From Streptomyces sp. NBC_01198 (GTDB taxonomy: Bacteria > Actinomycetota > Actinomycetes > Streptomycetales > Streptomycetaceae), in contig NZ_CP108568.1 in the NCBI RefSeq assembly GCF_036010485.1, positions 3,789,001 to 3,853,000 of the forward strand: a stretch of DNA of 64,000 nucleotides. The letters run 5' to 3'. The position numbers were made by a program, and so were the translations under genes. Below, piece by piece: positions 8,247-16,343 of the stretch (positions are counted from its first letter, which is position 1; the number at the start of each line of letters is the position of its first letter). Below the pieces are notes generated by a model. It was not told where the DNA came from. It was given only the letters and a program-made list of their open reading frames with translations, and searched no databases.

Positions 8247-10198
8247 CACATGACCGCCAGCTCGTCCACCACGTCGCCGATGTCGTCGGCCACCCGGTTC
8301 AGCTCCTCCTCCGCCTGCTTGAGCTCGGACCTGCGCTGCTCGACCACTTCCGCGCCCTGCTCGCGGGCGCTGCGGGCGCTCTCGACGGCGCGGGAGACCT
8401 CGGCGATCCGGGCGTCGAGACCGCCGGCCAGGGCCGCGGCGAAGGGCTCCATGGTGGCGTCGGCGAAGGCCTGCGCGGACTCGCGGGCCTGCTTGGGCGC
8501 CTCCATGGCGATCTGGGTGGACATCTCCCTGCCGATCGCCTCGCGCATCTTCTGCTCAAGCCGGTCGCTGGCGTGACCGCCGCGCACCAGGCCGTGGATG
8601 ACGGTGGCGGCGACCAGCGTCGGCAGGCCGAACGGGGTGAGCAGCCAGGCGAGCGCGATGACGATGGCCATCGGCATGGTGCGCAGCGCCTCGCGGACCC
8701 CGAAGCGGGCGCCCATCATGCCGCCGGCGACGCCGCCGAAGACGAAGCCGCCGACGCCGGCCAGGAAGCGCTGCAACGGCGCCTCCTCCTGCCGCTCGCC
8801 GAACGCGGCGGCGTCCCTGGGGTCGACCAGCTGCAGCCGCAACTGGTCGAGACGTGCCTCGAAGGAGGTCAGTTCGCCGTGCAGCTGCTCGGCGATCTGC
8901 TCCATGTCCTGGCGTACGACGGGTTCGAGCGCGGTCTTGACCCACTCGGCGACCCGCTCCTCGACCGTCTTGGAGGTGCCCTCGGCGATCTCCCTGGCCA
9001 CCATCTCCGCCCGCTCCTTGGCCTTGAGCGGGTTGAGGCCGAGCTTGGTGGTCACCGGTGCCTGGGCGGCGAAGGACGGCACGCTCTCGGCGATGGCCGT
9101 CAGGAAGCCGCCGAGCATGGTCTCCACCCGGTCCTGGAGCTGCCGGGTCTGGTTGCGGGTGTCCGCGCTGATCTGCCTGGCCTGCTCGCGCAGCGCCTTC
9201 AGCGGCTGCTGCGCCGCCTTCCAGCGGCGTTCCAGGTCCTCGGTGCGGGAGTCGAGCAGCGCGATCTCGTACGGCACGGCCCGGTCCAGCTCGCGCGCGA
9301 CACCGCGCAGCGCCCGCGCCGGCGAGAGCAGCTTCACCTTGTGCCGCTCGGTGGACAGGTAGCGCTCCAGGGCCTGGGCGAGCTCCGCCACGCCGGAGCG
9401 GGTGAACGCCTCGGCGTCGCCGGCCTCCCTGGCCCGCAGCGCGCTGCGGCCGTCGACGAAGTGCAGCCGCTCCCGGTCCCGGTCGTCGCCGCGCACGCCG
9501 ACGATGCGCTGCCGGGCGGCGCGGATCACGTCGTCGCGGTCGCCGGGCTCGATCGCGTCGAAGTAGGTGAAGACGAAGAAGGGGTCGTGGCTGTCCAGAT
9601 ACGCCTCAAGGAAGCGCGACTCGCTCAGGCTCATCGGCGCGATCGCGTGCTGCAGGAAGATCACCGCGTCGGCCTTGCTGAGGTGCGACAGGGTGATCTC
9701 GTCCCGGGTGGCGTGCTCGTTGAGCCCGGGCGAGTCGATGAGGACGACGTTGTGCCTGCACAGTTCGAGCGGCCAGAACACCTCGGCCTTCACGTACGGG
9801 TTGCGCTCGTCGCGCGCCTCGTTGTTGACGGTGATCAGGTCGGTCAGCCGGGCGGGGTCGACCGTCTCTGGGGCGGCCGCGTCCTCCCGCCACAGCCGGG
9901 CGGTGGGCGTGTCGCCGTACCGCACCTCGGTGATCACCGCGGTGGCCGGGGTGGCCTTGACCGGCAGCACCTGGGCGCCGAGCAGGGCGTTGACGAAGGT
10001 GGACTTGCCGCGTTTGAAGTCGCCGACCACCATCACGTGGAAGGCGTCGTTGTCGAGCCGCTCCAGCAGGGCGGCGGTGGAGTCCTTGGCGCCCGCGTTG
10101 CCGATCCGCGCGGCGATGTCGGCCACCTGGCGGCCGATGCCGGTCAGCCGGGAGCGCTGTCCTGCGGCGGCCTCGTAGCCGCTCTGTTCCGTCGTCAT
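8246..10198 (-). CDS. Dynamin-like GTPase (first of three; nearest the cyclase)
   Basis: This is a 650-residue bacterial dynamin-like protein. The P-loop GDFKRGKS is at 59-66, the switch Thr region at KATPATAV near 81, and DSPGLNEH at 155. The position expected for TKxD instead reads TYFD (211-214), so guanine recognition may be altered. Long helical regions follow (about 290-470), then a hydrophobic hairpin at about 480-545 (FVFGGVAGGMMG, MPMAIVIALAWLL) that should insert into membrane like the paddle of bacterial dynamins. The protein ends in a coiled coil. GGAGAACCGGGGACC precedes the ATG. A gap of 42 bp separates it from the second dynamin gene, and its stop overlaps the cyclase start. 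It likely remodels or senses membrane. Confidence 0.85.
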   Translation of the reverse strand: MTTEQSGYEAAAGQRSRLTGIGRQVADIAARIGNAGAKDSTAALLERLDNDAFHVMVVGDFKRGKSTFVNALLGAQVLPVKATPATAVITEVRYGDTPTARLWREDAAAPETVDPARLTDLITVNNEARDERNPYVKAEVFWPLELCRHNVVLIDSPGLNEHATRDEITLSHLSKADAVIFLQHAIAPMSLSESRFLEAYLDSHDPFFVFTYFDAIEPGDRDDVIRAARQRIVGVRGDDRDRERLHFVDGRSALRAREAGDAEAFTRSGVAELAQALERYLSTERHKVKLLSPARALRGVARELDRAVPYEIALLDSRTEDLERRWKAAQQPLKALREQARQISADTRNQTRQLQDRVETMLGGFLTAIAESVPSFAAQAPVTTKLGLNPLKAKERAEMVAREIAEGTSKTVEERVAEWVKTALEPVVRQDMEQIAEQLHGELTSFEARLDQLRLQLVDPRDAAAFGERQEEAPLQRFLAGVGGFVFGGVAGGMMGARFGVREALRTMPMAIVIALAWLLTPFGLPTLVAATVIHGLVRGGHASDRLEQKMREAIGREMSTQIAMEAPKQARESAQAFADATMEPFAAALAGGLDARIAEVSRAVESARSAREQGAEVVEQRRSELKQAEEELNRVADDIGDVVDELAVM

Positions 10199-10240
10199 GG
10201 TCCCCGGTTCTCCTGTTCTGTGCCGTCGGCTGTCTGTGCC

Positions 10241-12385
10241 TCAGCCCCGGAGGGCGGTACGGATACGGGTGGCGAGGCCGGTCGCGGTTCTGGCCAGGTC
10301 CGCCCAGTCGGCGCCGGGGCGCTGCGCCGCGGCCGTGTCGGGGTCGGCGGCCCGCTGCCAGGCCCGGCGGGAGCGGTCGAGGCGCTCGAAGAGCTCGCCG
10401 TGCACGTCGGCGACCACCTGCGCGGTCTGCCGCTGGAAGGCGGCGGTGCTCTCGCCGACCACCTTCACCAGCACCGCGTCGACCTCGCGGCGCTGCTCCT
10501 CGGTGGCCGACCTGATGGACGCCTCGGCGATCAGGCCGCCGACGATGCTGAAGCCGGCGCCGTAGATCATCGGCATGGCCGCGGAACGGGCGGCCGCGAC
10601 CAGGTAGCCGAGGATCGCCCCGCCCTGGGCGCCGAGGCGGTTGAACAGCCGCGTCCTGCTCAGGTCGGACACCTCGCCGGACAGCAGCGGCTCGGCGGTG
10701 AGCCGCAGGCCGCTCGGCGCGGGGCCGCGCGGCACGTCCGGCAGCAGCGCGGCGATCGCCTGGTCCAGCCAGCGGGTGTCCTCGGTGAGCGCGGGCAGCG
10801 CGACGGTGCGCTCGCAGGCGCCGGCCATCAGCGCGAGTTCGCGGCGCAGCCGGACCGGCAGGTCGCGCCCCCACCACAGCTGCGGGTCCTGGGCCCGTTC
10901 CAGCTCCCAGCGCAGCCGCTCGACCAGGTCCTCGCGCCGCTTGTGGATCTCCTCGCGCACGGCGGCGCCCAGGGCCAGCCGGCGGGACGTCAGGTCGATC
11001 CGCAGCTGCTCCCAGCGGCGGCCTGTCTCCGCCGCCGCCTGCCGCGCCGCCTCGCGCTCGGCCTCCGCGTCCTCGCCCCGCCCGGCGGCCAGCGCGCGGG
11101 CGGCGAAGGCGCTCAGGGCGGCGCACTGGTCGGCGACCTGGGCGGCGATCCGCCGGTCCCGCCACAGCGCCCGGCCGCCGGCGGCGGCGAACTCCGCCAC
11201 CGCGGCCGACACCGCGCTCCCTTGCGCGGCCGGTTCCGCCGCACACGGGGCGGGCGCGGGCAGCACCCGGATCGCGGACAGGTCCGCGAGCCGCTGCTGG
11301 ATGTCGAGCAGGGCGGGCTCCCGGTCGTCCGGGTCGAGCAGGTCGAGCATGGTGACGACGACCGCCGCGTGGACGACGTGGCGGCACAGCACCTCCTCCT
11401 CCAGCAGGCGGCGCTCGGTGGCGCCCAGCGGCGACAGCGCGGAGACCACGAAGAGCGCGGCGTCGCTGCTCGCCACCGCCTGCCTGACCTGCTCGAACTG
11501 CTCCTCGGCGACAGAGTTGACGCCGGGGGTGTCCAGCAGCTCGGCGTTCAGCGACCTCAGCCAGTCGCCGGCGACGGTGAGGGTGAGCGCGGGGGAGCCC
11601 GCGGCGGCCGGCTCCGACGCGGCGGCGCGGGCCGCGGGCGCGTCCGGGTGCAGGATCAGGCCGCGCCAGGCGTCGGGGGCGTCCGGCCGCCGCTCCTCCC
11701 GCGAGCCGTCCGGCCACTCGACGCTCAGCACGTCCTCGGCCCCTGCCCGCACCGCGACCGGCGTGCGGGTGACCGGCAGCGGCCCTGTGGGCAGCAGTTC
11801 CCGGCCGAGCAGCGTGTTGAGCAGCGTCGACTTCCCCCGGTTGAACTCGCCGACCACGACGATCCGGAAGGTCGGCCGCCCCCGCCCGGCCGCCAGCTCG
11901 TCGAGCACCGCGACCGTTTCCGGCAGCGCGGCCTGCTCGGCGAGGGCCCGCGCCTCCCGCAGCCATCCCGGCGTCTGCACGCTGACGTCCGGCACCGAAT
12001 CCCCCCGGGGCCCGCCCTCGGGCCCGCCGCCACCCCTGCCGGCCGCCCCGCCGGACAGCGCACGGCCGGGTGCCGTCCCGCCGGATTCCGCAGCGGCCGT
12101 TCCGGCGCCTCGGGCGATCCCGCCGGTCCCCGCGGGCGGCACACCGGAGTGGGCTGGATCGCCGGGCTTCCCGGCGGCGTCGCCGGTCGGCGGCTCGTCA
12201 GCCGCCACGTACCGCGCGTCCTGGCCGCCCCCGGCGGTCAACGCGCTGTCGGGCGCCGGAATCCCGGCCCCCGCGCCGTGTCCGGCGGTCAACGCGCCGT
12301 CCCGGGGCAGCGGGGGCCGCGGGGGGTCTGTCGCGGTGGGTGGAGAGGTGGGGGCGGTGGCTCGTTCGGCGTCCACGGCGGTCAC
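10241..12385 (-). CDS. Dynamin-like GTPase with long disordered N-terminus (second of three)
   Basis: The 714-residue protein starts with about 135 Ala/Gly/Pro-rich, probably disordered residues. A dynamin-type GTPase domain follows: P-loop GEFNRGKS at 179-186, TRTPVAV as the switch I region, DTPGVNS at 285 and TMLD at 345-348 where TKxD is expected. A helical stalk with charged coiled-coil segments follows, plus a weak hydrophobic segment near GGAILGYLVAAA and MPMIYGAGFSIVGGLI that may contact membrane. The GTG start at 12385 overlaps the upstream stop as GTGA and has AAGGAG just before it, so it is coupled to the third dynamin gene. Reading further upstream in this frame runs through the other gene and is not used. 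Confidence 0.82.
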   Translation of the reverse strand: MTAVDAERATAPTSPPTATDPPRPPLPRDGALTAGHGAGAGIPAPDSALTAGGGQDARYVAADEPPTGDAAGKPGDPAHSGVPPAGTGGIARGAGTAAAESGGTAPGRALSGGAAGRGGGGPEGGPRGDSVPDVSVQTPGWLREARALAEQAALPETVAVLDELAAGRGRPTFRIVVVGEFNRGKSTLLNTLLGRELLPTGPLPVTRTPVAVRAGAEDVLSVEWPDGSREERRPDAPDAWRGLILHPDAPAARAAASEPAAAGSPALTLTVAGDWLRSLNAELLDTPGVNSVAEEQFEQVRQAVASSDAALFVVSALSPLGATERRLLEEEVLCRHVVHAAVVVTMLDLLDPDDREPALLDIQQRLADLSAIRVLPAPAPCAAEPAAQGSAVSAAVAEFAAAGGRALWRDRRIAAQVADQCAALSAFAARALAAGRGEDAEAEREAARQAAAETGRRWEQLRIDLTSRRLALGAAVREEIHKRREDLVERLRWELERAQDPQLWWGRDLPVRLRRELALMAGACERTVALPALTEDTRWLDQAIAALLPDVPRGPAPSGLRLTAEPLLSGEVSDLSRTRLFNRLGAQGGAILGYLVAAARSAAMPMIYGAGFSIVGGLIAEASIRSATEEQRREVDAVLVKVVGESTAAFQRQTAQVVADVHGELFERLDRSRRAWQRAADPDTAAAQRPGADWADLARTATGLATRIRTALRG

Positions 12386-14286
12386 TCCTTCGCTGAGGCC
12401 GGGGTGCGCCTGATGTCGTGGCGCAGCGAGGCGATGTCGGTACGGCGGCGGCGCGCTTCGAGCGCGATCCGCTCGGCGGCGGCGATCTTCTGGGCCAGTG
12501 CGGCCTGCCGGCGGGCCTGCGAGGCGTTGAGCCGGGCGATCTCCTCGCTCCACTGGGTCAGGTAGCGGGCGCGCAGCGCCACGACGCTCTCCCCCAGCTC
12601 CGCGCCCACTTGCCCGACGGCGTCGGTCACCGCCTCGGCCACGGTCTCCTGGGCCTCGGCGATGATCGGTCTGGCCTGGGCGAGGAACTGCTCGCGGGCC
12701 GCGTCCGGGCCGCGCTTGCCGATGATCGCGCCCAGGATCCCGCCGACGATGGTGCCGACCACCGGCGCGACCAGGCTGCCGGCCAGCGCGCCGGCCGCGG
12801 CCCCGCCGCCGGTGCGCCAGTTGTCGCTGAGGGCGAGCTGGCTGCCGACCCGGGCCAGTGCCTCGTCGGTGGCCGACAGGTCGGGCGCGGGCACCGCCGC
12901 CGCCGACAGCGTGACCGGGGCCGCGGTCCGCCGCTCGCCGGCCAGCCCGGCGAGCGCGCTGTACTGGCGGCCGAAGTCGCGCGCCAGCTCGTCGGCCGCG
13001 CCTCTCAGCGCCTGCGCGGCCCGCCCGGCGGCGGCGTCCACGGTGTTCTGGGCGTCGCGGCGCAGGCGTTCGCGTACCAGCCGGGAGACCGCGGCCGCGG
13101 CGTCGTTCACCTGGGCGATCCGGTCGCCGGCCACCGCCTCGACGACCTCGGCGTCCAGCGAGGCGATCGCCGCGTCGAGGCGGAGCAGCAGGGTCGTCCC
13201 GTCCAGGGCGCGTTCGGCCCCGCGCAGGGCGCCGGCGGTCCAGTGGTCGAGGAAGGCCGGGAAGTCGGGCAGCGACAGCCGTCCCAGCGCCTCGCGTTCC
13301 GCGGCCAGCCGCACCCGCTGCTCGCCCGCGGTCTCCTCCACCGCCGCCAGCAGCCCGGACAGCAGGCCGAGTACGGTCGCCGCCACCGCGGACTGCCGCT
13401 GCCCCGCGGCCAGTTCGGCGATCCGCCGCTCGACGGCGAGGAACCGCGCCACGTGCGCGTCGGGCGCCCCGCCGCCGTCCGCGGTGCCGGCCGTGAGTGC
13501 CGCGAGAGCGCGGCCTGGCGCGCAGGGCAGCACGACAGGCTCGGCGACGCCGAGTTCGTGCAGCCGTCGCTCGACCAGGTCGGTGACGTCGTCGATGTCG
13601 TCGGGGTCCAGCAGGTCGGTCTTGGTGAGGACGAAGGCGCACCGGTCGAGGTGGTCGTGCAGCGGCCCGGACAGGAAGTCGACCAGCGTCATCGACATCG
13701 CCGCGGTCGCCGGGACGACGACCAGCGCCAGGTCCGCCTGCCGGACGGCCGCTTCGGCCAGTTCGCGGTGGCCGCGGTCCACCACGGAGAAGCCCGGGGT
13801 GTCGAGCAGCACGATGCCGTCCCCGAGCAGCCGGGCGTGCTGGCGTACTTCGAGCCGCAGCACCTGCTCGGCGAGCGAGGTGGTCAGCACCCGTTGCAGC
13901 GCCTGCTCCAGGGTCGCCGAACTGCCGGGCCCGGGCGGCCGGGTCCACTGGGTGAACGACCCCGAAGGCCAGCTGACGTCCCCCCGCCCCGACACGGTCG
14001 CCACCAGCGCCTCGGCGCCCCCGACCTGGCGCAGCACCGTCGTGGTCCGGGTCGTCACGTCGTTGGACGACGGCAGCAGCCGGCGCCGTACGAACCCGTT
14101 CAGCAGCGTGCTCTTGCCGCTGGACGCCTCCCCGAACACGGCGATCCGCAGCAGCGGATCGGCGGCCCGCGCCTGGACGACCCGCAGCCGCTCGCCGAGT
14201 TCCGCTCTGCGCGCGGCCGGTATCCGCTCGCCGCCGAGCACCCCGTCGATCCAGTCCAGGTGCCCGGCGATCGCCGGCCACCGCAT
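12382..14286 (-). CDS. Dynamin-like GTPase with canonical G motifs (third of three; operon promoter-proximal)
   Basis: This is a 634-residue GTPase with a complete set of motifs: P-loop GEASSGKS at 52-59, TTRTTTV switch I, DTPGFSVVD at 162 and TKTD at 221-224. A helical middle region is followed near residues 470-520 by a Gly/Ala-rich hydrophobic stretch (GGAAAGALAGSLVAPVVG, TIVGGILGAIIG) resembling a membrane-inserting loop, then a coiled coil. The ATG at 14286 has AGGGGG 8 nt upstream; a GTG at 14310 has a poorer ribosome site. It is the first gene of the five-gene run. Two or more dynamins encoded together often form heteromers, as with DynA/DynB of Streptomyces sporulation, so a developmental role is the main alternative to defence. 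Confidence 0.82.
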   Translation of the reverse strand: MRWPAIAGHLDWIDGVLGGERIPAARRAELGERLRVVQARAADPLLRIAVFGEASSGKSTLLNGFVRRRLLPSSNDVTTRTTTVLRQVGGAEALVATVSGRGDVSWPSGSFTQWTRPPGPGSSATLEQALQRVLTTSLAEQVLRLEVRQHARLLGDGIVLLDTPGFSVVDRGHRELAEAAVRQADLALVVVPATAAMSMTLVDFLSGPLHDHLDRCAFVLTKTDLLDPDDIDDVTDLVERRLHELGVAEPVVLPCAPGRALAALTAGTADGGGAPDAHVARFLAVERRIAELAAGQRQSAVAATVLGLLSGLLAAVEETAGEQRVRLAAEREALGRLSLPDFPAFLDHWTAGALRGAERALDGTTLLLRLDAAIASLDAEVVEAVAGDRIAQVNDAAAAVSRLVRERLRRDAQNTVDAAAGRAAQALRGAADELARDFGRQYSALAGLAGERRTAAPVTLSAAAVPAPDLSATDEALARVGSQLALSDNWRTGGGAAAGALAGSLVAPVVGTIVGGILGAIIGKRGPDAAREQFLAQARPIIAEAQETVAEAVTDAVGQVGAELGESVVALRARYLTQWSEEIARLNASQARRQAALAQKIAAAERIALEARRRRTDIASLRHDIRRTPASAKE

Positions 14287-14345
14287 ATCCCCCGCCCCCT
14301 GTTTGCTCACCCCGCCAGCGTAGGAAGACCCAGGGGTTCGACATC

Positions 14346-14356
14346 TCATCAGATGA
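14346..14356. promoter_or_regulatory. Short inverted repeat upstream of dynamin operon
   Basis: TCATC-A-GATGA is a perfect 5-1-5 palindrome 60 bp upstream of the first dynamin start, within AT-richer DNA. It could be an operator for the operon. No clear -35/-10 pair was identified, so this is only a candidate. Confidence 0.35.
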
Positions 14357-14513
14357 TGGGATCTGCCTGACTTTCCTGATCCGCCCGTTCATAGGGGTGA
14401 GGAGCCCGTGCACCACCGGGGCGGGAGTCTGCCCGCGCGGTTTGCGGGCAGACGCTCTGGAACGGCGGAAGGCGCACCGCGGCAGCGTCCGCGGCGGGAG
14501 AAGAGGTGGACAG

Positions 14514-14756
14514 GTGAGCGGCGTAAGGGTGACGACCACGGCAGAAGTCGCAATGGAGCTTGGCACATACGGGACAGAGCGGCAGCAGGAAGTCCACGAA
14601 GCGCTCGACCGCCTGGCGGACGCCTCCGCGATCGGCGTCGGCACCCCGGACGGCGTCGGGCTGCGGGCCGAGGTGATGCCCGGGATGTACGCGCACTGGG
14701 TGCTGTTGGAGGCCCCGCGGCTGGCCATCGTCTGGCAGGTCGTGGTCGCGGACTGA
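14514..14756 (+). CDS. Hypothetical protein, 80 residues
   Basis: I do not recognise the family. The protein starts at a GTG (14514) preceded by AGAAGAGGTGGACAG, a fair ribosome site. It has an amphipathic helix ([19 protein letters not shown]) followed by a small beta-rich end ([16 protein letters not shown]). It is soluble and acidic with no signal or membrane segment. It diverges from the dynamin operon, with about 230 bp between, and lies just before the integrase remnant, so it may be an accessory gene of the same island. Coding character is moderate. Confidence 0.5.
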   Translation: MSGVRVTTTAEVAMELGTYGTERQQEVHEALDRLADASAIGVGTPDGVGLRAEVMPGMYAHWVLLEAPRLAIVWQVVVAD

Positions 14757-14808
14757 CCGGCCGCCCCCCTTCTTGCAGCGCGCGGCCGGACCCGGTCGGC
14801 CCTGCCTC

Positions 14809-15220
14809 GCGTGCTGGAGCCCGTGACTGGGATGCCGGCACCGCCCGGCTGCTGCCCCGGCTGCTCAAGGGCCGCACCCGCGGGCCGGTGTTCGTCACCC
14901 ATCGCCGCCCAGGGCCGGGCAAGGTCGTCAGCTCCCGCGACGTGTGCCCGGACACCGGGCCGGCCAGGCTGTCGTACGGGCAGGCCCGCGCCCTGCTCGA
15001 CGAGCACACCGCCCTGCGCGGGCCGGGTACGGGCTGGGACCTGCACGGGTACGGCCATTCCGCCCTGACCCATCTCGGCGAGCAGGGTGCCTCGCTGTTG
15101 ATGCTGATGGCGAAGTCCCGGCACAAGAAGCCGGAGAACGTCCGCCGCCACTTCAAGCCCTCCCCGGAGGCGATCTCCGAGCTGACCAGCCCGCTCGCCC
15201 CCGGCGACGCCCGCCGTTGA
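14809..15220 (+). pseudogene. Tyrosine recombinase (phage-type integrase) C-terminal remnant
   Basis: The reading frame matches the C-terminal catalytic domain of actinobacterial tyrosine integrases: [19 protein letters not shown], a middle region with [13 protein letters not shown], then [19 protein letters not shown] and [17 protein letters not shown]. The N-terminal half, including the SAM-like and first catalytic Arg regions, is missing and there is no start codon in context. The usual HDLRH motif reads HGYGH, so the second catalytic Arg is lost. The final Tyr region has also drifted (VRRHF). It is a decayed integration module and suggests the neighbourhood was once a mobile island. Confidence 0.75.
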
Positions 15221-15267
15221 CCGCCTGCACAGGGCAGGGCAGGGCCGGCCCGCGCGGACGGGGGCGC

Positions 15268-16203
15268 TCAGCGCCGAATCGCCCAGCCCGGTGCCCAGGT
15301 CCCAGCGGCGTCGTGGCCGGTTGTCGTGGCGGCGAGGTGGGTGCGGAGGGTGGCCAGCGCTGGGTGGGGGTTGTCGCGGTGCCAGAGGAGTGAGTGCGGG
15401 TAGACGGGCGTCGGGTCGGTCACCGGGATGCGGCGCAGGCCGTGGTCGGTGGGCCAGATGAGGCGGGTGGGCTCGCCTATGAAGGTGGCCAGGGCAGGGG
15501 TGTCGGCGATGGTGTCGAGGAGTGCGTCGGTGCCGAAGTTGGGGCCGGTCACTTCGATGGTGAGGCCGAACTCGGCGACGAGGTCGTCGTAGTAGGCGCC
15601 CCACTCGGTACCGGGGGCGATGCCGGGCATCCAGATCCGGTGCCCGGTGAGCTGGGCGACGGTCACCGACCGCGCGCCCGCCAGTGCGTGGGCGGGGCCG
15701 GTGAGGAGTTGGAGCGGTTCGTCGAGGACCCGGACGGAGGCGATGTCCTCGGGAAGGGGCCGGCCGGGCGCGGCGACGGCGCGGAAGGACGTGTCGATCG
15801 CACCGGAGAGAATGGCGGTGACGGCCGTCTCGATGTCGAACAGCATCATCACGTCGAGGTCGATGTCGGGGTGTGCGCGGTGGAAGTCGCGCATCAGGCC
15901 CGACTGAGCGCTGCGCGAGGAGATCACGTCGACGCGCAGCGGACGGCGGCCGGGGCGCACGGACGCGCCTGCACGCTCGGCGACGCGCAGCAGCTCGCAT
16001 GCGTGGGGCAGGAACGCCTGCCCGTCGATGGTGAGCTCGGCGCCGCGTGGGGCACGGGTGAACAATCGCACGCCGAGGGTGCGCTCCAGCGTGGCGATGC
16101 GTTTGGAGACGGCCTGCTGGGTGATCGACAGGTCGGCGGCGGCTTTCTGGAACTGGCCCGCTTCCGCGACGGCGACGAAGGTACGTACTGCTTCGAGGTC
16201 CAC
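15268..16203 (-). CDS. LysR family transcriptional regulator
   Basis: This is a 311-residue regulator with an N-terminal winged helix (residues 1-60, LEAVRTFVAVAEAGQFQKAA, then ITQQAVSKRIATLE) and a C-terminal periplasmic-binding-like effector domain (about 90-290). The GTG at 16203 has AAGGTGG upstream and gives the standard LysR start two residues before the first helix. It diverges from the MFS transporter gene, with a 140-bp intergenic region containing a perfect inverted repeat. It is therefore expected to control itself and the transporter/isochorismatase pair in response to an unknown small molecule. Confidence 0.88.
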   Translation of the reverse strand: MDLEAVRTFVAVAEAGQFQKAAADLSITQQAVSKRIATLERTLGVRLFTRAPRGAELTIDGQAFLPHACELLRVAERAGASVRPGRRPLRVDVISSRSAQSGLMRDFHRAHPDIDLDVMMLFDIETAVTAILSGAIDTSFRAVAAPGRPLPEDIASVRVLDEPLQLLTGPAHALAGARSVTVAQLTGHRIWMPGIAPGTEWGAYYDDLVAEFGLTIEVTGPNFGTDALLDTIADTPALATFIGEPTRLIWPTDHGLRRIPVTDPTPVYPHSLLWHRDNPHPALATLRTHLAATTTGHDAAGTWAPGWAIRR

Positions 16204-16221
16204 GCCGACCCACCTTAGTGA

Positions 16222-16236
16222 ACAACTGATTGTTGT
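16222..16236. promoter_or_regulatory. LysR-type operator candidate
   Basis: ACAAC-TGATT-GTTGT is a perfect 5-5-5 inverted repeat 19 bp upstream of the LysR start, inside the divergent promoter region. Further GTTGT half-sites occur at about 16254 and 16269. Size and spacing fit a LysR T-N11-A type site. Confidence 0.6.
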
Positions 16237-16343
16237 GGATTGCTGGCGGGTCGGTTGTTTGACCTGCTGTTGTCCTGCCCGCTTATCTCTCATCGGTCAA
16301 CGTCAGTTTGTTCGGGTGGGACCTCAAGGGGAGTGCGCTGAGT

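Noticed and set aside
8021-12565. Continuous plus-strand frame of about 1,500 codons across the dynamin genes
   Set aside because: It is a high-GC shadow of the minus-strand GTPase genes; it crosses three real genes and has no family features.
8246-14286. Calling the dynamin genes dynA/dynB by name
   Set aside because: There are three genes, not a pair, and sequence reading alone cannot establish orthology with the sporulation proteins; kept as an explicit alternative.
14380-14420. Crp-type binding site (GTG-N-CAC) near the dynamin operon promoter
   Set aside because: The half-sites present do not match the expected spacing or symmetry.
15200-15290. Search for a tRNA gene or att site next to the integrase remnant
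   Set aside because: No cloverleaf or duplicated att core could be recognised by eye.
12386-16225. Extension of the second dynamin frame to 1,994 codons
   Set aside because: The upstream part runs through the third dynamin gene, the integrase remnant and LysR in other frames; the GTGA overlap at 12385 with AAGGAG marks the true start.
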